DNA of 64,000 bases, from assembly GCF_004799645.1 (NCBI RefSeq), contig NZ_CP031307.1, forward strand, positions 62,001 through 126,000, in the 5' to 3' direction. Source of the DNA: Natronorubrum bangense. GTDB lineage: Archaea; Halobacteriota; Halobacteria; Halobacteriales; Natrialbaceae. Below, in pieces: positions 34,227 through 43,417 of this stretch (positions within the stretch are counted from its first letter, which is position 1; every line of letters starts with the position of its first letter). The notes beneath the pieces were generated by a model. It was given only the letters and a program-made list of their open reading frames with translations. It did no database searches and was not told the origin of the DNA. The position numbers and the translations under genes are program-made.

Positions 34227-35422
34227 GCCAGCCCGCAACTGAGTCGACAGCAACGGACGAGGCGGATACCCTCGAGCCAGCGCCGGCTGACGACGAAGGG
34301 CGTCGCACTCGAGCGACTGCCGATCGGGACCAGCACCAGGGGACACACACCACGGTCGGCTCCAGTCCCGAGGAGATGCGCGTCCTCATCATCACGGGCC
34401 TGGCGCACAAAAACGAGCGCCACTACGGGCCACTCGCGGACGTCGCCGGCGAAACGACGCTCGTCTGTCTCGATCCTGACACCGATATCGACGGCGCAAC
34501 CGCCGTTCCGGTACCGGACGTCGGCCCACGGATCGTTCGAGTCGTCCTCCTGTTTTTCCTCGCCCTCTACGAGGGGTATCGCAACGAGTACGACGCGGTC
34601 GCGTCGATCTCACTCGTTCCCTACGGGATCTACGCGCTGATCCTGAAAGCGCTCTACGGCTATCCGGCCCACCTCGGAATCATCGGCATCGACCTCGACC
34701 ATCACGCACAGCAGTGGTACGGTGCTGGCCCCCGGTGGGCGTTCAGGCGGTTCGACGCGGTCTCTGTTCCCGGAACTGATCACACCGAGCGCCTCGTCGG
34801 CTGTGGTGTCGCACCCACCCGAATCGAAATCTTGACCAACGCGATCGACATCGAGACCTACCGACCGCCCACGGATGACGTCGAGCCTGACTACGAGTTC
34901 GTCTGGGTCGGCCGCTTCAGCGAAGAAAAAGACCCGGTACGGTTCGTCCGCGCAGTCGCCGAACTCGACGCAACCGGCCGGGAGTTCCGGGCAGCGATGG
35001 TCGGCGACGGAGCGCTCCAAGACGACGTCGTCGAGGAGATCAATCGCTTGGGAGTTGGCGATCGAATCGATCTCGTCGGCTGGGTTGATGATCCACTCGC
35101 TTACTACCACCGCGCTACGGCGTTCGTTCTCACCTCGAGTCGCGACGCGTTGCCGCTGGTGATGCTCGAGGCGATGGCGACCGGACTCGCACCCGTGGTG
35201 CCGCCGGTCGGGTCGATCCCGGACGTCGTCGTCGACGGCCACAACGGCCTCGTCGTCACCGATCGGGAGCCGACGATGTTCGCGGCCGCGATGGCTCGGT
35301 GTCTGGACGCTCCCGACGAGCGCGACGCGCTCGCGGCGAACGCGACCGACGTTCGGTGCTCGTTCTCGCTGGCTCGAGCAGGCGAGGACTGGCGTCGCAT
35401 TCTGACGACACTCGAGGCGTGA
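34223..35422 (+). CDS. Glycosyltransferase family 4
   Basis: A 399-residue GT-B enzyme. The first 52 residues are low-complexity and acidic, so the functional start may be MRVLIITGLAHKN (Met53); the upstream ATG gives an ATGA overlap with the previous gene. Key segments are LVPYGIYALILKALYGYPAHLGIIGIDLD, TNAIDIETYRP, FVWVGRFSEEKDPVRFVRA near residue 230, MVGDGALQDDV, and FVLTSSRDALPLVMLEAMATGLAPVVPPVGSIPDVV, where the E-x7-E-like region binds the donor nucleotide. Cytosolic or membrane-peripheral. It is cotranscribed with the alpha/alpha-barrel protein. Substrate unknown. Confidence 0.9.
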   Translation: MSQPATESTATDEADTLEPAPADDEGRRTRATADRDQHQGTHTTVGSSPEEMRVLIITGLAHKNERHYGPLADVAGETTLVCLDPDTDIDGATAVPVPDVGPRIVRVVLLFFLALYEGYRNEYDAVASISLVPYGIYALILKALYGYPAHLGIIGIDLDHHAQQWYGAGPRWAFRRFDAVSVPGTDHTERLVGCGVAPTRIEILTNAIDIETYRPPTDDVEPDYEFVWVGRFSEEKDPVRFVRAVAELDATGREFRAAMVGDGALQDDVVEEINRLGVGDRIDLVGWVDDPLAYYHRATAFVLTSSRDALPLVMLEAMATGLAPVVPPVGSIPDVVVDGHNGLVVTDREPTMFAAAMARCLDAPDERDALAANATDVRCSFSLARAGEDWRRILTTLEA

Positions 35423-35511
35423 CCGGCCCCAGCAGCGCCGACGGCCGGTCGCGAGTGATTCGGTCGCCATCGGGATGCGGTTACAGCCGCCGTTACGCGC
35501 GGTAACAACGC

Positions 35512-35520
35512 GATAACAAA
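35512..35520 (+). promoter_or_regulatory. GATAACAAA promoter-like motif
   Basis: Exact copy. It lies 27 nt before the ATG at 35548 and 18 nt before the ATG at 35539; the 27-nt spacing matches other genes and argues that 35548 is the real start. Confidence 0.55.
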
Positions 35521-35547
35521 ACGAATAGTCACCGCACGATGACCCAC

Positions 35548-36567
35548 ATGGAGACTGAACGACTGACGCTCGAGGAGTGGGGCGAGGCGTTACCGCGGTC
35601 GGGGTACGAACTGTTTCACGACCCGGACGCACTCGCTGTCCTCGACGCCCACGTCGACGCCGAACTGCGACTTTACGGGACGGCCAAGGGCCAACAGATC
35701 GTCGGCCTGTTGCCGGTGTTCGTCGACGAGAGACCGGTCGGCCGAACGGTATTTTCACCACCGCTCTCGTTCGGCGTCCCGCGACTGGGCCCGATCATCA
35801 ATCCCAACAGTCCGAAACAGCGCAAGTGGGAACGAATCAACAGCGAGTTAGCCAACGCGGTCGCCGATGACCTCGAGGTCGACAAGCGGTCGACGCTCTT
35901 TCGGATGACCTGCCCGCTCGAGTATCCCGACCCCCGGCCGTACGGCTGGAACGAGTTCTCGATAGAGCCCGAGTTTACCTACGTCGTCGACCTCGAGGAC
36001 TGCACCGACCTCGAGGACGCGATGAGTGGGTTCAGCAAGAGCCTTCGAAACGAGATGCGCCGGTACGACGAACTCGATCTGACGATCGACACCGAAGGCA
36101 TCGACACCGCGCTCCGAATCTACGACGACGTCGTCGATCAGTACGAAGAATACGACGACACCGCCCCAATGTCGCGGCTGTTCCTCCGTGACCTGCTCTC
36201 GAGTCTGGACGACGATCGGTGGCGCGTGTACGCGGCCCGAACCCCCGATGGGACGTACAAAAGCGGAATCATCACGCTGTTCTCGCCCGACCTGGCCTAC
36301 TACTGGCAAGGCGGCGTCACCGCCTCCTACGAACACGTCAGCGTCAACAACCTGCTTCATCGCGCTATTTTGGAGGACATCGTCACCGATCCCGACCTCG
36401 AGTCGGTGACTGGCTACGATCTCGTCGGGGCGAACACCGAGCGCCTCTGTGAGTACAAAGGGAAGTTCAACGGCGAGTTGCGGCCGTACTATGTCGTCGA
36501 GTCGTCGGGGCTCGAGATGACACTCGCGAAGTCAGTGTATCAGAAAGTATCAGGGTCACTGAAGTAA
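35548..36567 (+). CDS. FemAB/GNAT-like transferase (divergent paralog)
   Basis: A 339-residue protein of the same double-GNAT-like group as those at 2486 and 50763, but more distant. It has GTAKGQQIVGLLPVF near residue 48, LGPIINPNSPKQRKWERINSEL, FSKSLRNEMRRYDEL near 165, matching the S-x-x-xR-x-xIR region, and GYDLVGANTERLCEYKGKFNGELRPYY at the end. The frame also opens at 35539, but METERLTLEEW at 35548 better fits the motif spacing. It lies downstream of the GT4 gene with its own promoter-like element. It probably transfers an acyl or aminoacyl group to an amino sugar; donor unknown. Confidence 0.8.
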   Translation: METERLTLEEWGEALPRSGYELFHDPDALAVLDAHVDAELRLYGTAKGQQIVGLLPVFVDERPVGRTVFSPPLSFGVPRLGPIINPNSPKQRKWERINSELANAVADDLEVDKRSTLFRMTCPLEYPDPRPYGWNEFSIEPEFTYVVDLEDCTDLEDAMSGFSKSLRNEMRRYDELDLTIDTEGIDTALRIYDDVVDQYEEYDDTAPMSRLFLRDLLSSLDDDRWRVYAARTPDGTYKSGIITLFSPDLAYYWQGGVTASYEHVSVNNLLHRAILEDIVTDPDLESVTGYDLVGANTERLCEYKGKFNGELRPYYVVESSGLEMTLAKSVYQKVSGSLK

Positions 36568-36916
36568 GAACCAGCATCAAAGCCGTCGTCGGTGTAAGAG
36601 ACGGGTAGCTTCGGTCGTCCAAGATCCGTCGGCTCACGGACCATCTACTGCTGCTTTTCCGATGACGACGTACCGACGGCGAGTCAGTGCGTTCAGGTCC
36701 CAGCTCGTTCACAGCAACACCGCGACAGTAGCGCTCGAACATGCTCAACACGATAGCTGACAGATGGTATATAGCATATCAAAACCGGACATCGATACCG
36801 CTCCGTCCACGCCGCGACCGCAAGCCAAAAACAAGCGTCGCTGGTCGGTGTTGTGACCCGATCGTGTCGTTCGCTTACGAACGGTACCGTGGCGCAGTTC
36901 GAATGCCTCGAGCCGG
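36568..36916. other. Intergenic region between convergent genes
   Basis: About 350 nt between the stops of the FemAB-like and AlkP genes. It has a TATA-like GGTATATAGCATA near 36768 but no open frame that looks coding. Nothing else is apparent. Confidence 0.5.
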
Positions 36917-38512
36917 CTACTCCATGTAGCCGAGTCCGCGAAGTCGATCCTCAACGTCGTCGAAATCCTCGGTCTGCTCGGCGTCCGCGTCGTCGACCAC
37001 TGACTGGCTAACCGCACGCATAGTTGGCGCGTTGTTGGCGGCGAGACACGCAGTGCTGACCTCGCCGTCGACGGTTTCCGGGATAGGTTCGCCGACACTG
37101 TGGAGTATCGTCGGAGCGACGTCCACGACAGACAGGTCCGGGATCGAGTTGAGTTCACGGGACTTGACGCTCGGTCCACGAGCAAAAAAGACCCCCTCGC
37201 TCCGGTGACTGGCTGCTTTCGCGCCAGCGGGTTCGAAAACGTCGTTGGCAAGCTTCGTCTTCTCCTCATAGCCGTCCTGTCCGACGGCGACGATATCAGG
37301 GGAGTGGGTGTCTGTCGGAAAGAGTTCGTCGCCGTCAGAGACTGTCAGTACTGTCTCTCCCGTCTCTGGGTCGGTGAGTGCCGAGAAAATCGACATCAGC
37401 TCCCGTTTGATCGATGGGACCTCAGCTGGCGACACGATACCCTCTTCGAACCGCTCTGTGTCGTTGATGTAGACGTGACTTGGTCCGTGTGCGAACGCGA
37501 CCGTCTCCGAGAAATCGACGTCGTACAGACCGTGATCGCCGGGAACCTGCGTCGCAAAGCGATCAACGAGCGGTTTTGGAAGGGTGTCGACGACGTGCCC
37601 ATCGTCGATCCCGAGCTTCCGTATTGTCCCCAGAATTGTCGATTTCGTAATTCCAAGTTTGTCGAGTGATCCCCGCGTTGCCGTCCGTTCCGTCTGCGAT
37701 AGATACCCCTCATTTTCCAGAACTGCACTGAGATTAACAAACTTCGAGATCGGTCCAAACCCGTGGTCAGAGACGACAAACAAGTTCGCCCCCTTCTGAT
37801 CTGTGTACTCGATGACCTCACCGAGAATGTCGTCAAGTTGTCTGTAATGTTCAAGCATGACGTCATCGTCCCAGATGAGATGCTGGAGTCGGTCAGGTGC
37901 AGTGTAGACGAAGAAAAACAGTCGCCAGTCATCGGTCTCCATCAGTCGGCTCATCAGCGCCCGGCGAGCGTCGACGAGCGACGTAAGGTCGTTCCTGAAC
38001 CGCGTTTCCTCGCCAGAGTACTGCTGCCAGTTCAGCCCGATTTCGTAGTTGGGAATGTGAGCATCGATTTCCGACGCAAACTCGGGTGGATGCGTCGCCC
38101 GGCGATTGACTTTCGGGGAGATCATTCCCGAAACCATCGTACCGTCGATGCTGCTTGCGGGAAATGTCATCGGGACGTTTCCTACGAGCGACGGCGAAAG
38201 CAGGTCCCACAGTGCCGGCTGCGTGCGATCGGCGCTCGTGTTCATCTGCTGGGTGTAGTCCTTGTTCAGTTTCTGAAACCCGTAGATACCGTGTTTGTCA
38301 GGCCAAACGCCAGTGGCAATCGACGGCCAGGCAGTGGGCGTGGTCGGCGGTGTCGTGCTCCGTAGCGGCGTGCCGACCCCCTCGTCGGCGAGTGTCTTGA
38401 AATTCGGTAACTCTCCTGCTTCGATCCACCGGTGGATGCGATCCCAGGGAACGCCGTCGATTCCAAGCACGAACGCGCGGTCCGTCTTGGTGTATTGATT
38501 CGTGGCAGACAT
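36917..38512 (-). CDS. Alkaline phosphatase superfamily protein (type I phosphodiesterase-like), class B
   Basis: A 531-residue soluble protein and close relative of the one at 23753. Motifs: AFVLGIDGVPWD (Asp near residue 17), TTPTAWPSIATGVWPDKHG near 63 with a probable Thr nucleophile, FVYTAPDRLQHLIWDD, VVSDHGFGP near 247, and AASHRSEGVFFARGPSV. The tail is VEDRLRGLGYME. The start is at 38512 (MSATNQYTK), with GGAG 7 nt upstream, not the GTG at 38548 that lies beside the CATAACAAT element (38551-38559). Divergent from a GT61 gene. Probably cytoplasmic phosphodiesterase or phospho-transfer enzyme of the glycan pathway. Confidence 0.85.
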   Translation of the reverse strand: MSATNQYTKTDRAFVLGIDGVPWDRIHRWIEAGELPNFKTLADEGVGTPLRSTTPPTTPTAWPSIATGVWPDKHGIYGFQKLNKDYTQQMNTSADRTQPALWDLLSPSLVGNVPMTFPASSIDGTMVSGMISPKVNRRATHPPEFASEIDAHIPNYEIGLNWQQYSGEETRFRNDLTSLVDARRALMSRLMETDDWRLFFFVYTAPDRLQHLIWDDDVMLEHYRQLDDILGEVIEYTDQKGANLFVVSDHGFGPISKFVNLSAVLENEGYLSQTERTATRGSLDKLGITKSTILGTIRKLGIDDGHVVDTLPKPLVDRFATQVPGDHGLYDVDFSETVAFAHGPSHVYINDTERFEEGIVSPAEVPSIKRELMSIFSALTDPETGETVLTVSDGDELFPTDTHSPDIVAVGQDGYEEKTKLANDVFEPAGAKAASHRSEGVFFARGPSVKSRELNSIPDLSVVDVAPTILHSVGEPIPETVDGEVSTACLAANNAPTMRAVSQSVVDDADAEQTEDFDDVEDRLRGLGYME

Positions 38513-38550
38513 CAATTGCTCCAGTGTCCGACACCTCCTTCCCGCCACGT

Positions 38551-38559
38551 ATTGTTATG
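38551..38559 (-). promoter_or_regulatory. CATAACAAT motif variant (minus strand)
   Basis: Seven of nine positions match GATAACAAA. It lies 38 nt before the AlkP start at 38512. A second minus-strand near-copy, AATAACAAA, is at 38638-38646. Confidence 0.4.
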
Positions 38560-38637
38560 CGATTTCTTCCACGGAACAGCTATCACCTATCCGACAATCG
38601 GCGGACAATGCGGTTCGAGAAGGGGCCTCGCTCTTGA

Positions 38638-38646
38638 TTTGTTATT
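38638..38646 (-). promoter_or_regulatory. AATAACAAA motif variant (minus strand)
   Basis: Eight of nine positions match. It lies between the divergent AlkP (36917-38512) and GT61 genes, 125 nt upstream of the AlkP start. It may be a second binding site; if it is only a core promoter, its distance makes little sense. Confidence 0.35.
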
Positions 38647-38702
38647 CTGTCAGCTCGACAAAAAAGATCAGTAAACACACACATACTCAAATACCAATAC
38701 GT

Positions 38703-38707
38703 GGAGG
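38703..38707 (+). promoter_or_regulatory. Ribosome-binding site GGAGG
   Basis: It lies 8 nt before the ATG at 38716 and decides for MSLETLTKT over the in-frame GTG at 38701. Confidence 0.6.
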
Positions 38708-38715
38708 CAGTGATA

Positions 38716-39885
38716 ATGAGTCTCGAGACGCTCACAAAAACCGTCGAGAGTCGAGGGTTCGCATGCGCGGTCGCGCTCACGACGCTAGACCGAAACCGGG
38801 TGACAAGAGCCGAACTGTACGATCAGTTCGTCGAAAACGATACACTCATTGAATACGGGCACCCGGAATCGGTCACCGTTTCTGAGCCTGACGGCTACGC
38901 CGGCAAGATTCCGGGCATGGATCGGTGGCGAGGACGGTATACGGTCTCCAAACCGTTTGTCGGCGTCGTCCACGATGCCCATCTCGTCGGCTCGCCACCG
39001 CTTGCGGTGACTGAGTCTGGGTACGTCGCCGACGCTTCCGTGAGTCCGAACGTACAGACGCTTAATGTCATCAACTCAGTCCGGGAGTCGCCAAAACGGA
39101 TCGCGACCGGGAACGGCCGGCGAGAAGATATCGACGAAGCAGTCCTACTCCACAATAGCTGGGACGGCGGCTACTTCCACTGGGTCGCAGAAACGCTGAC
39201 GCGACTCGAAGGCGTCGAGCAGTACACCGCCGAAACGGGTCGAACACCGAAGCTGATCGTCGGTCCCGATCTCAACAGTTATCAGCTAGAGACGCTCGAG
39301 TTACTCGGCTACGACAGCGACGATCTGATTCGGTGGGACGCCACGTACTGTCAGGTCGATCGGCTTGTCGTTCCCGCGATGCGACGCGAAATCAACCCAC
39401 CCAGTCCGTCCCCATTCTCACATCAGTGGCTCCGGGAGTCACTTCGCGAGCAAGCGCTTCGTGCCGTCGACACCAGCCGCTTCTCTGACCGTGTCTATAT
39501 CAGCCGAAACGACGCGACCAGCCGCCGCGTTCGAAACGAACGAGACGCGTTCAAGCGACTCGAGCACGCTGGCTTCGAACGGTACGAACTCTCATCGATG
39601 GCGGTCAAGGAGACCATCGCCCTGTTCGCCCAGGCCGACTGTATCGTGACGCCACACGGAGCCGGGTTGACGGATCTCATCTACGCAGACAATGTCTCGG
39701 TTGTCGAACTGATGCCGATCAACCGCGTCAACGGGATCTACTACATGCTCACAAAGCAGGTCGACGGCTGGTACGGCTACATCGGCTGTGAGACGAACGA
39801 GAGCGACCTCATCGTCGACGTCGACGATCTCGAGGCGATGGTCGACGCAGCGCTGGCGAGAGATTCGGTCGGGCAACTCTCGTGA
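38716..39885 (+). CDS. Glycosyltransferase family 61 (DUF563)
   Basis: A 389-residue protein with the three hallmark regions of DUF563/GT61: LLHNSWDGGYFHWVAETLTRL near residue 145, DRVYISRNDATSRRVRNE near 260, and DCIVTPHGAGLTDLIYADN near 310, followed by VVELMPINRVN. No signal peptide or membrane segment. Family members transfer xylose, GlcNAc or related sugars in plants and act in bacterial and archaeal capsule loci. The start follows a GGAGG site. It is divergent from an AlkP gene. Substrate unknown; family placement is secure. Confidence 0.87.
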   Translation: MSLETLTKTVESRGFACAVALTTLDRNRVTRAELYDQFVENDTLIEYGHPESVTVSEPDGYAGKIPGMDRWRGRYTVSKPFVGVVHDAHLVGSPPLAVTESGYVADASVSPNVQTLNVINSVRESPKRIATGNGRREDIDEAVLLHNSWDGGYFHWVAETLTRLEGVEQYTAETGRTPKLIVGPDLNSYQLETLELLGYDSDDLIRWDATYCQVDRLVVPAMRREINPPSPSPFSHQWLRESLREQALRAVDTSRFSDRVYISRNDATSRRVRNERDAFKRLEHAGFERYELSSMAVKETIALFAQADCIVTPHGAGLTDLIYADNVSVVELMPINRVNGIYYMLTKQVDGWYGYIGCETNESDLIVDVDDLEAMVDAALARDSVGQLS

Positions 39886-40146
39886 CATCCACCCACCCGG
39901 TGTTGGGTGGGCAGGTCACTCTTGAAAGTTGAGAGTTTACGGTTTACTGGACAGTCAGCCAGTGACATGTCACGAAGCCGTTACTCGTACCCTGTAGGAG
40001 ACTTCGAGTCATCTGATCGGGTAACGACACGACTGTCGGCATGGTCGGCTTACTCCTTGCTTTCGGCGATGAGCCGTGGCGAACACCGAGCCAACCGCCA
40101 GTTCTCCTCACACGCTTTTCGAAATGAACGGTGTTGGTCGACGGAA

Positions 40147-41790
40147 TCAGTTATCAGCGTCGTACTCGAGGGTTACGTCGGCTTCGCCAGCGAGCCAGAA
40201 GTCGGTGATCTCGCCGCAGAACCGGTAAGCGTCGATGCCGTCGTCGACGGTGCCACTGGCAGTGGTCCCCTCGACCTTGTCGCCGTCATCGATCGTCGCC
40301 CCGCTGTATTCGGACTGGACAATCTCCTCGCTGACCGAGAGCGAGTAGTCGGTCGTGCCAGCGGCCTCCGCGCCGTCGATGACAATCGCATGGGGAAGGT
40401 CCGACGTTTCGGCATCGTCGTCGCCGTCCCAGGAGCCGACCCCTTCCAGTTCCTGCACGTCGAACTCGTGGCCGTTGACCGTCGCAGTCAGGTCGGCCGT
40501 CGTTTCGACATCGGTGATAGAACCGGTAATGTAGAAGTCGTCGACGTGTCCGCCGAGGAAACCCTCGACCAGGAAGTCGTCGCCGTCGGTCGTCACGACA
40601 TCCCGATACGGATCGTCGGGATTTGTATCCGCGTTCTCGCCGGCTTCGGCGTCGCCGGATCCCAAAATCTCGTATTCCGCGATCTGATCGGGTGTGCCGC
40701 CGCGGAGTTCGACGTGATTGGACTCGTTGTCCTCCCAGACGTCCTCGATACTGCTGTCGTCCTCGTCGTCGTCGCCGTTCTCCGGCGAGCTCGGGGACGG
40801 CGACTGCGATGGCGACGAACCCGATGAACCGGATGCGGCTTCCTCTGCCGACAGCGGCACCCCCTCAATTTCGCTGGGCTCGGTTCGGGGCTCTCGATCG
40901 GCGGACGAGCCGTGAATTTGAGCCCCGCTCGCGTGCGTGCCCGTATCCTCGAAGTACGAGTCCTCGACTGTCACTTCAGCACGGCGCCCCTTGTCCCACG
41001 CGCTCGCTCCTGCGACGACCGCACCGGGCGAGCCGTTCATCACATCACAGTTGCGAATCTCAGTGTGCTCGTAGTAGCCCCAGAACGGACGCGAGTTCGG
41101 CGCAGCCGTGTTACTGTGATCGCCGTCGAGGATACAGTTCTCAGCATACGATCCTTCGGTCCCAACACGGACACAGCCGGCACCCGTTCGGAATAGATAC
41201 GAATCCTCGACGCGGACGGTACCGCCGCCGCCGGGCGCCGGGTGTTCGGAACCGTTCCCGGGCGCACTCGCGTAGATGAGATTGTCGGGACACGACTGGA
41301 GATTCACGTTCCGAACGAGCAGATCGCCACTGTGGTTCGGAGAGACGAAGATCGGCGTCGCCGTCCCACCCGTCCCGACAGCGTTGTTGAAGCCGCTGAG
41401 CGTATAGCCTTCGTAGTAGATATTCTCGATGACGCAGTTACTCGAGCCCGACGATCCGCCGACGGAGATGTGATTCATTTTCTGGGGCGAGTCGACGTTG
41501 CCCCGGATCCCGATGTTCCGAAGCGTCATGTCGTCGCCGTGCATCCGAATCTCCCAGCTCGCACCCGATGCCGTAATATCTATCAGGAGATTCTCGAGCG
41601 TTTCGCCGTTGTCCATGTTGTACGTCCAGGTCTCTCCGGACGAAACCTCGATGACGTCGTAATCGTCCTCGTCGCTTGCGGCGGCCGCTCCGCCGAGCCC
41701 AATCAGTGCAGCTGCAGCCCCAGCCCCTTTGAGATAGCTGCGACGATTTAACAGCGAATTATTGGTTGCATCCTGAATTTCTTTCGTCAT
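40147..41790 (-). CDS. Tat-exported beta-helix-like protein with C-terminal adhesion-type domain
   Basis: A 547-residue protein. The twin-arginine signal NRRSYLKGAGAAAALIG lies near residue 16, so it is exported folded. The following 290 residues show repeated short beta-strand patterns (MTLRNIGIRGN, CVIENIYYEG, LLVRNVNLQS, EIRNCDVMNG, VTVEDSYFED) typical of right-handed parallel beta-helix proteins such as polysaccharide lyases. A Ser/Pro/Asp-rich linker near 320-350 leads to a C-terminal part with LPHAIVIDGAEAAGTTDYSLSVS and ASGTVDDGIDAYRFCGEITDFWL, a domain also found alone in the protein at 57666. Likely binds or processes the surface polysaccharide. Paralogs start at 62371 and 63754. Confidence 0.78.
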   Translation of the reverse strand: MTKEIQDATNNSLLNRRSYLKGAGAAAALIGLGGAAAASDEDDYDVIEVSSGETWTYNMDNGETLENLLIDITASGASWEIRMHGDDMTLRNIGIRGNVDSPQKMNHISVGGSSGSSNCVIENIYYEGYTLSGFNNAVGTGGTATPIFVSPNHSGDLLVRNVNLQSCPDNLIYASAPGNGSEHPAPGGGGTVRVEDSYLFRTGAGCVRVGTEGSYAENCILDGDHSNTAAPNSRPFWGYYEHTEIRNCDVMNGSPGAVVAGASAWDKGRRAEVTVEDSYFEDTGTHASGAQIHGSSADREPRTEPSEIEGVPLSAEEAASGSSGSSPSQSPSPSSPENGDDDEDDSSIEDVWEDNESNHVELRGGTPDQIAEYEILGSGDAEAGENADTNPDDPYRDVVTTDGDDFLVEGFLGGHVDDFYITGSITDVETTADLTATVNGHEFDVQELEGVGSWDGDDDAETSDLPHAIVIDGAEAAGTTDYSLSVSEEIVQSEYSGATIDDGDKVEGTTASGTVDDGIDAYRFCGEITDFWLAGEADVTLEYDADN

Positions 41791-42202
41791 ACAGTACACT
41801 CGTCGGACTCTCTGTTCCGTCTAACATTCCATTAACCAGTACGATCTTTATACCGGCTTTGCTGAAAGTATTTCTCCAGCGACCGTTCTACAAGTTACAA
41901 ACCACTATCAAGAAATCCGATAGAACAGTCAGAAGAGGCCCGTACGGCCGACTATCGCCTGTTCGTCTCAATCTCGAGACGACGACGTCTGCAGGTAGGC
42001 GATCGTTTCACCCGTCGTGGGACCGGTAGCAACAGTGTGATCGGTTTGAATCACGAACAGATTGCCGGCACGTAGCGAAACCAGGAGATGATAATGGCGA
42101 ACGAACCTGCGCCAGAACACCGTACACTGACGAGTCCGAAGCGTAGCACTTGCCGAGAGAAACAGCGACGATCCGTCTCGATCGACTCGAGCGGCGGTTT
42201 AA
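41791..42202. other. Intergenic region upstream of the Tat protein
   Basis: About 410 nt. It carries a TATA-like GGTATAAAG (minus strand, 41846-41854) 55 nt before the Tat protein's ATG. No coding sequence is evident in the rest. Confidence 0.5.
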
Positions 42203-43417
42203 CTACCGGTAGCCGAGTTGCTCGAGGTGTTCTTTAGTCTCTTCGTCGAGCGATCGGCTTTCCGTTTCGACTGTGATGCTCGAGAGCTGATCGGCCATCG
42301 CTCGGGCGTCCGTCCTCGAGACCGAAGGGGTCCCGTAGGTCTGTTCTCCGGAAAGATAGTGTCGTAACGCTCTCGCCAGAACGGCTGGCCGAAAGTTGGA
42401 GTCGTTGAACGCGCCCGTGTATCCGGAGAAGAGTGCGTCGAACGTCGCCGTGAGTGGGAGAACGAGTTTACTCGTGTCGTTGAAGACGAAGCCGCCGTGT
42501 TTCGTCCAGATACTCGGCGCATCGTAGTTCGGGTCGAGTATCGTTCCGCGGTACTTTTCCTGTGGTCGCATGACACCCTGTGTATAGGCGGGGCGGTCGG
42601 CGTCGACGACCTCGAGGAGCGAGTCGCCGTCGGCCGAGGCCGACGTCCGTCCGTCGTCGACGAGGTGGTCGATGGTCGGAAACAGGTCGGTGTGGTGGAT
42701 GAACGTCTCGGCCGTTTCACTGGCGAGAGACTCGTGGATGAACACCGTCGGCACGTAGGCGACCTCGGGCGCAGCCGGAAGCCCATGGCCGACGAATCCA
42801 CCGTGTTCGCCGAGCAATTCACCGTGGTCTGCGAGATAGATCACGAGCGTGCTCTCGAGCAAGTCCTGGTCTTCGAGCACGTCCAAGCGCTCCTCGAACC
42901 GATCAGTGCTCGCTGCGACGGTTTCTCGATAGCGGCGCCGCAGCTCTCGCTCATCCGATATATTCGAGAACATCTCGGCGGTCGACTGGTTTTTGGAGTC
43001 GACGTACGGGGAGTGGCCGCCGTTGTCGTGCTCGAGGGCGACGAACGGCTCCTCGACGGACTCGAGATCGATTCGGCCGGGTTCGTTGAGGATGTCGTTA
43101 ACCGCCCGGCCTTCCCAGACGACTTCGTTGTATCCGGTCGTCGCGTCGAGATCGAAGAGGGTGGGTAGAGACTCGTTGAGCGAATCGTTGAACCAGGTCA
43201 CGCCGTGTCGCGGCGCGTGACGACCGGTCACAATGCTCGGGACGGACTGGGGCGTACAGAGGGCTGCTGCAGCCGTCTTGAACAGCCGACCGCGGTCGAC
43301 GACCCGGTCCGGAACGCAGTCGTATCGCACCGAGTCCGCGATAAAGAGGTAGACATTTTCGATCGCGTCGGTATCAAGTTCGCCGAGCGGAGACGGACGT
43401 GTCTGTGTGCGCGTCAT
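42203..43417 (-). CDS. Sulfatase-like hydrolase (alkaline phosphatase superfamily)
   Basis: A 404-residue soluble protein. LFIADSVRYDCVPD near residue 30 gives the first metal Asp, ALCTPQSVPSIVTGRHAPRHG near 53 is the nucleophile region, YLADHGELLGEHGG near 195 the later metal Asp-His pair, and VGHG follows. The canonical sulfatase motif C-x-P-S-R, which needs Arg four residues after Cys, is altered here to CTPQS. Formylglycine formation is therefore uncertain, and a phosphatase or phospho-transferase activity is possible. It ends in HLEQLGYR, echoing the tails of the AlkP proteins. It lies downstream of the flippase and AlkP genes, 330 nt away. Confidence 0.82.
   Translation of the reverse strand: MTRTQTRPSPLGELDTDAIENVYLFIADSVRYDCVPDRVVDRGRLFKTAAAALCTPQSVPSIVTGRHAPRHGVTWFNDSLNESLPTLFDLDATTGYNEVVWEGRAVNDILNEPGRIDLESVEEPFVALEHDNGGHSPYVDSKNQSTAEMFSNISDERELRRRYRETVAASTDRFEERLDVLEDQDLLESTLVIYLADHGELLGEHGGFVGHGLPAAPEVAYVPTVFIHESLASETAETFIHHTDLFPTIDHLVDDGRTSASADGDSLLEVVDADRPAYTQGVMRPQEKYRGTILDPNYDAPSIWTKHGGFVFNDTSKLVLPLTATFDALFSGYTGAFNDSNFRPAVLARALRHYLSGEQTYGTPSVSRTDARAMADQLSSITVETESRSLDEETKEHLEQLGYR

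Noticed and set aside
34610..35761. Leftward 383-codon frame
   Set aside because: Shadow of the GT4 and FemAB genes; composition basic rather than acidic.
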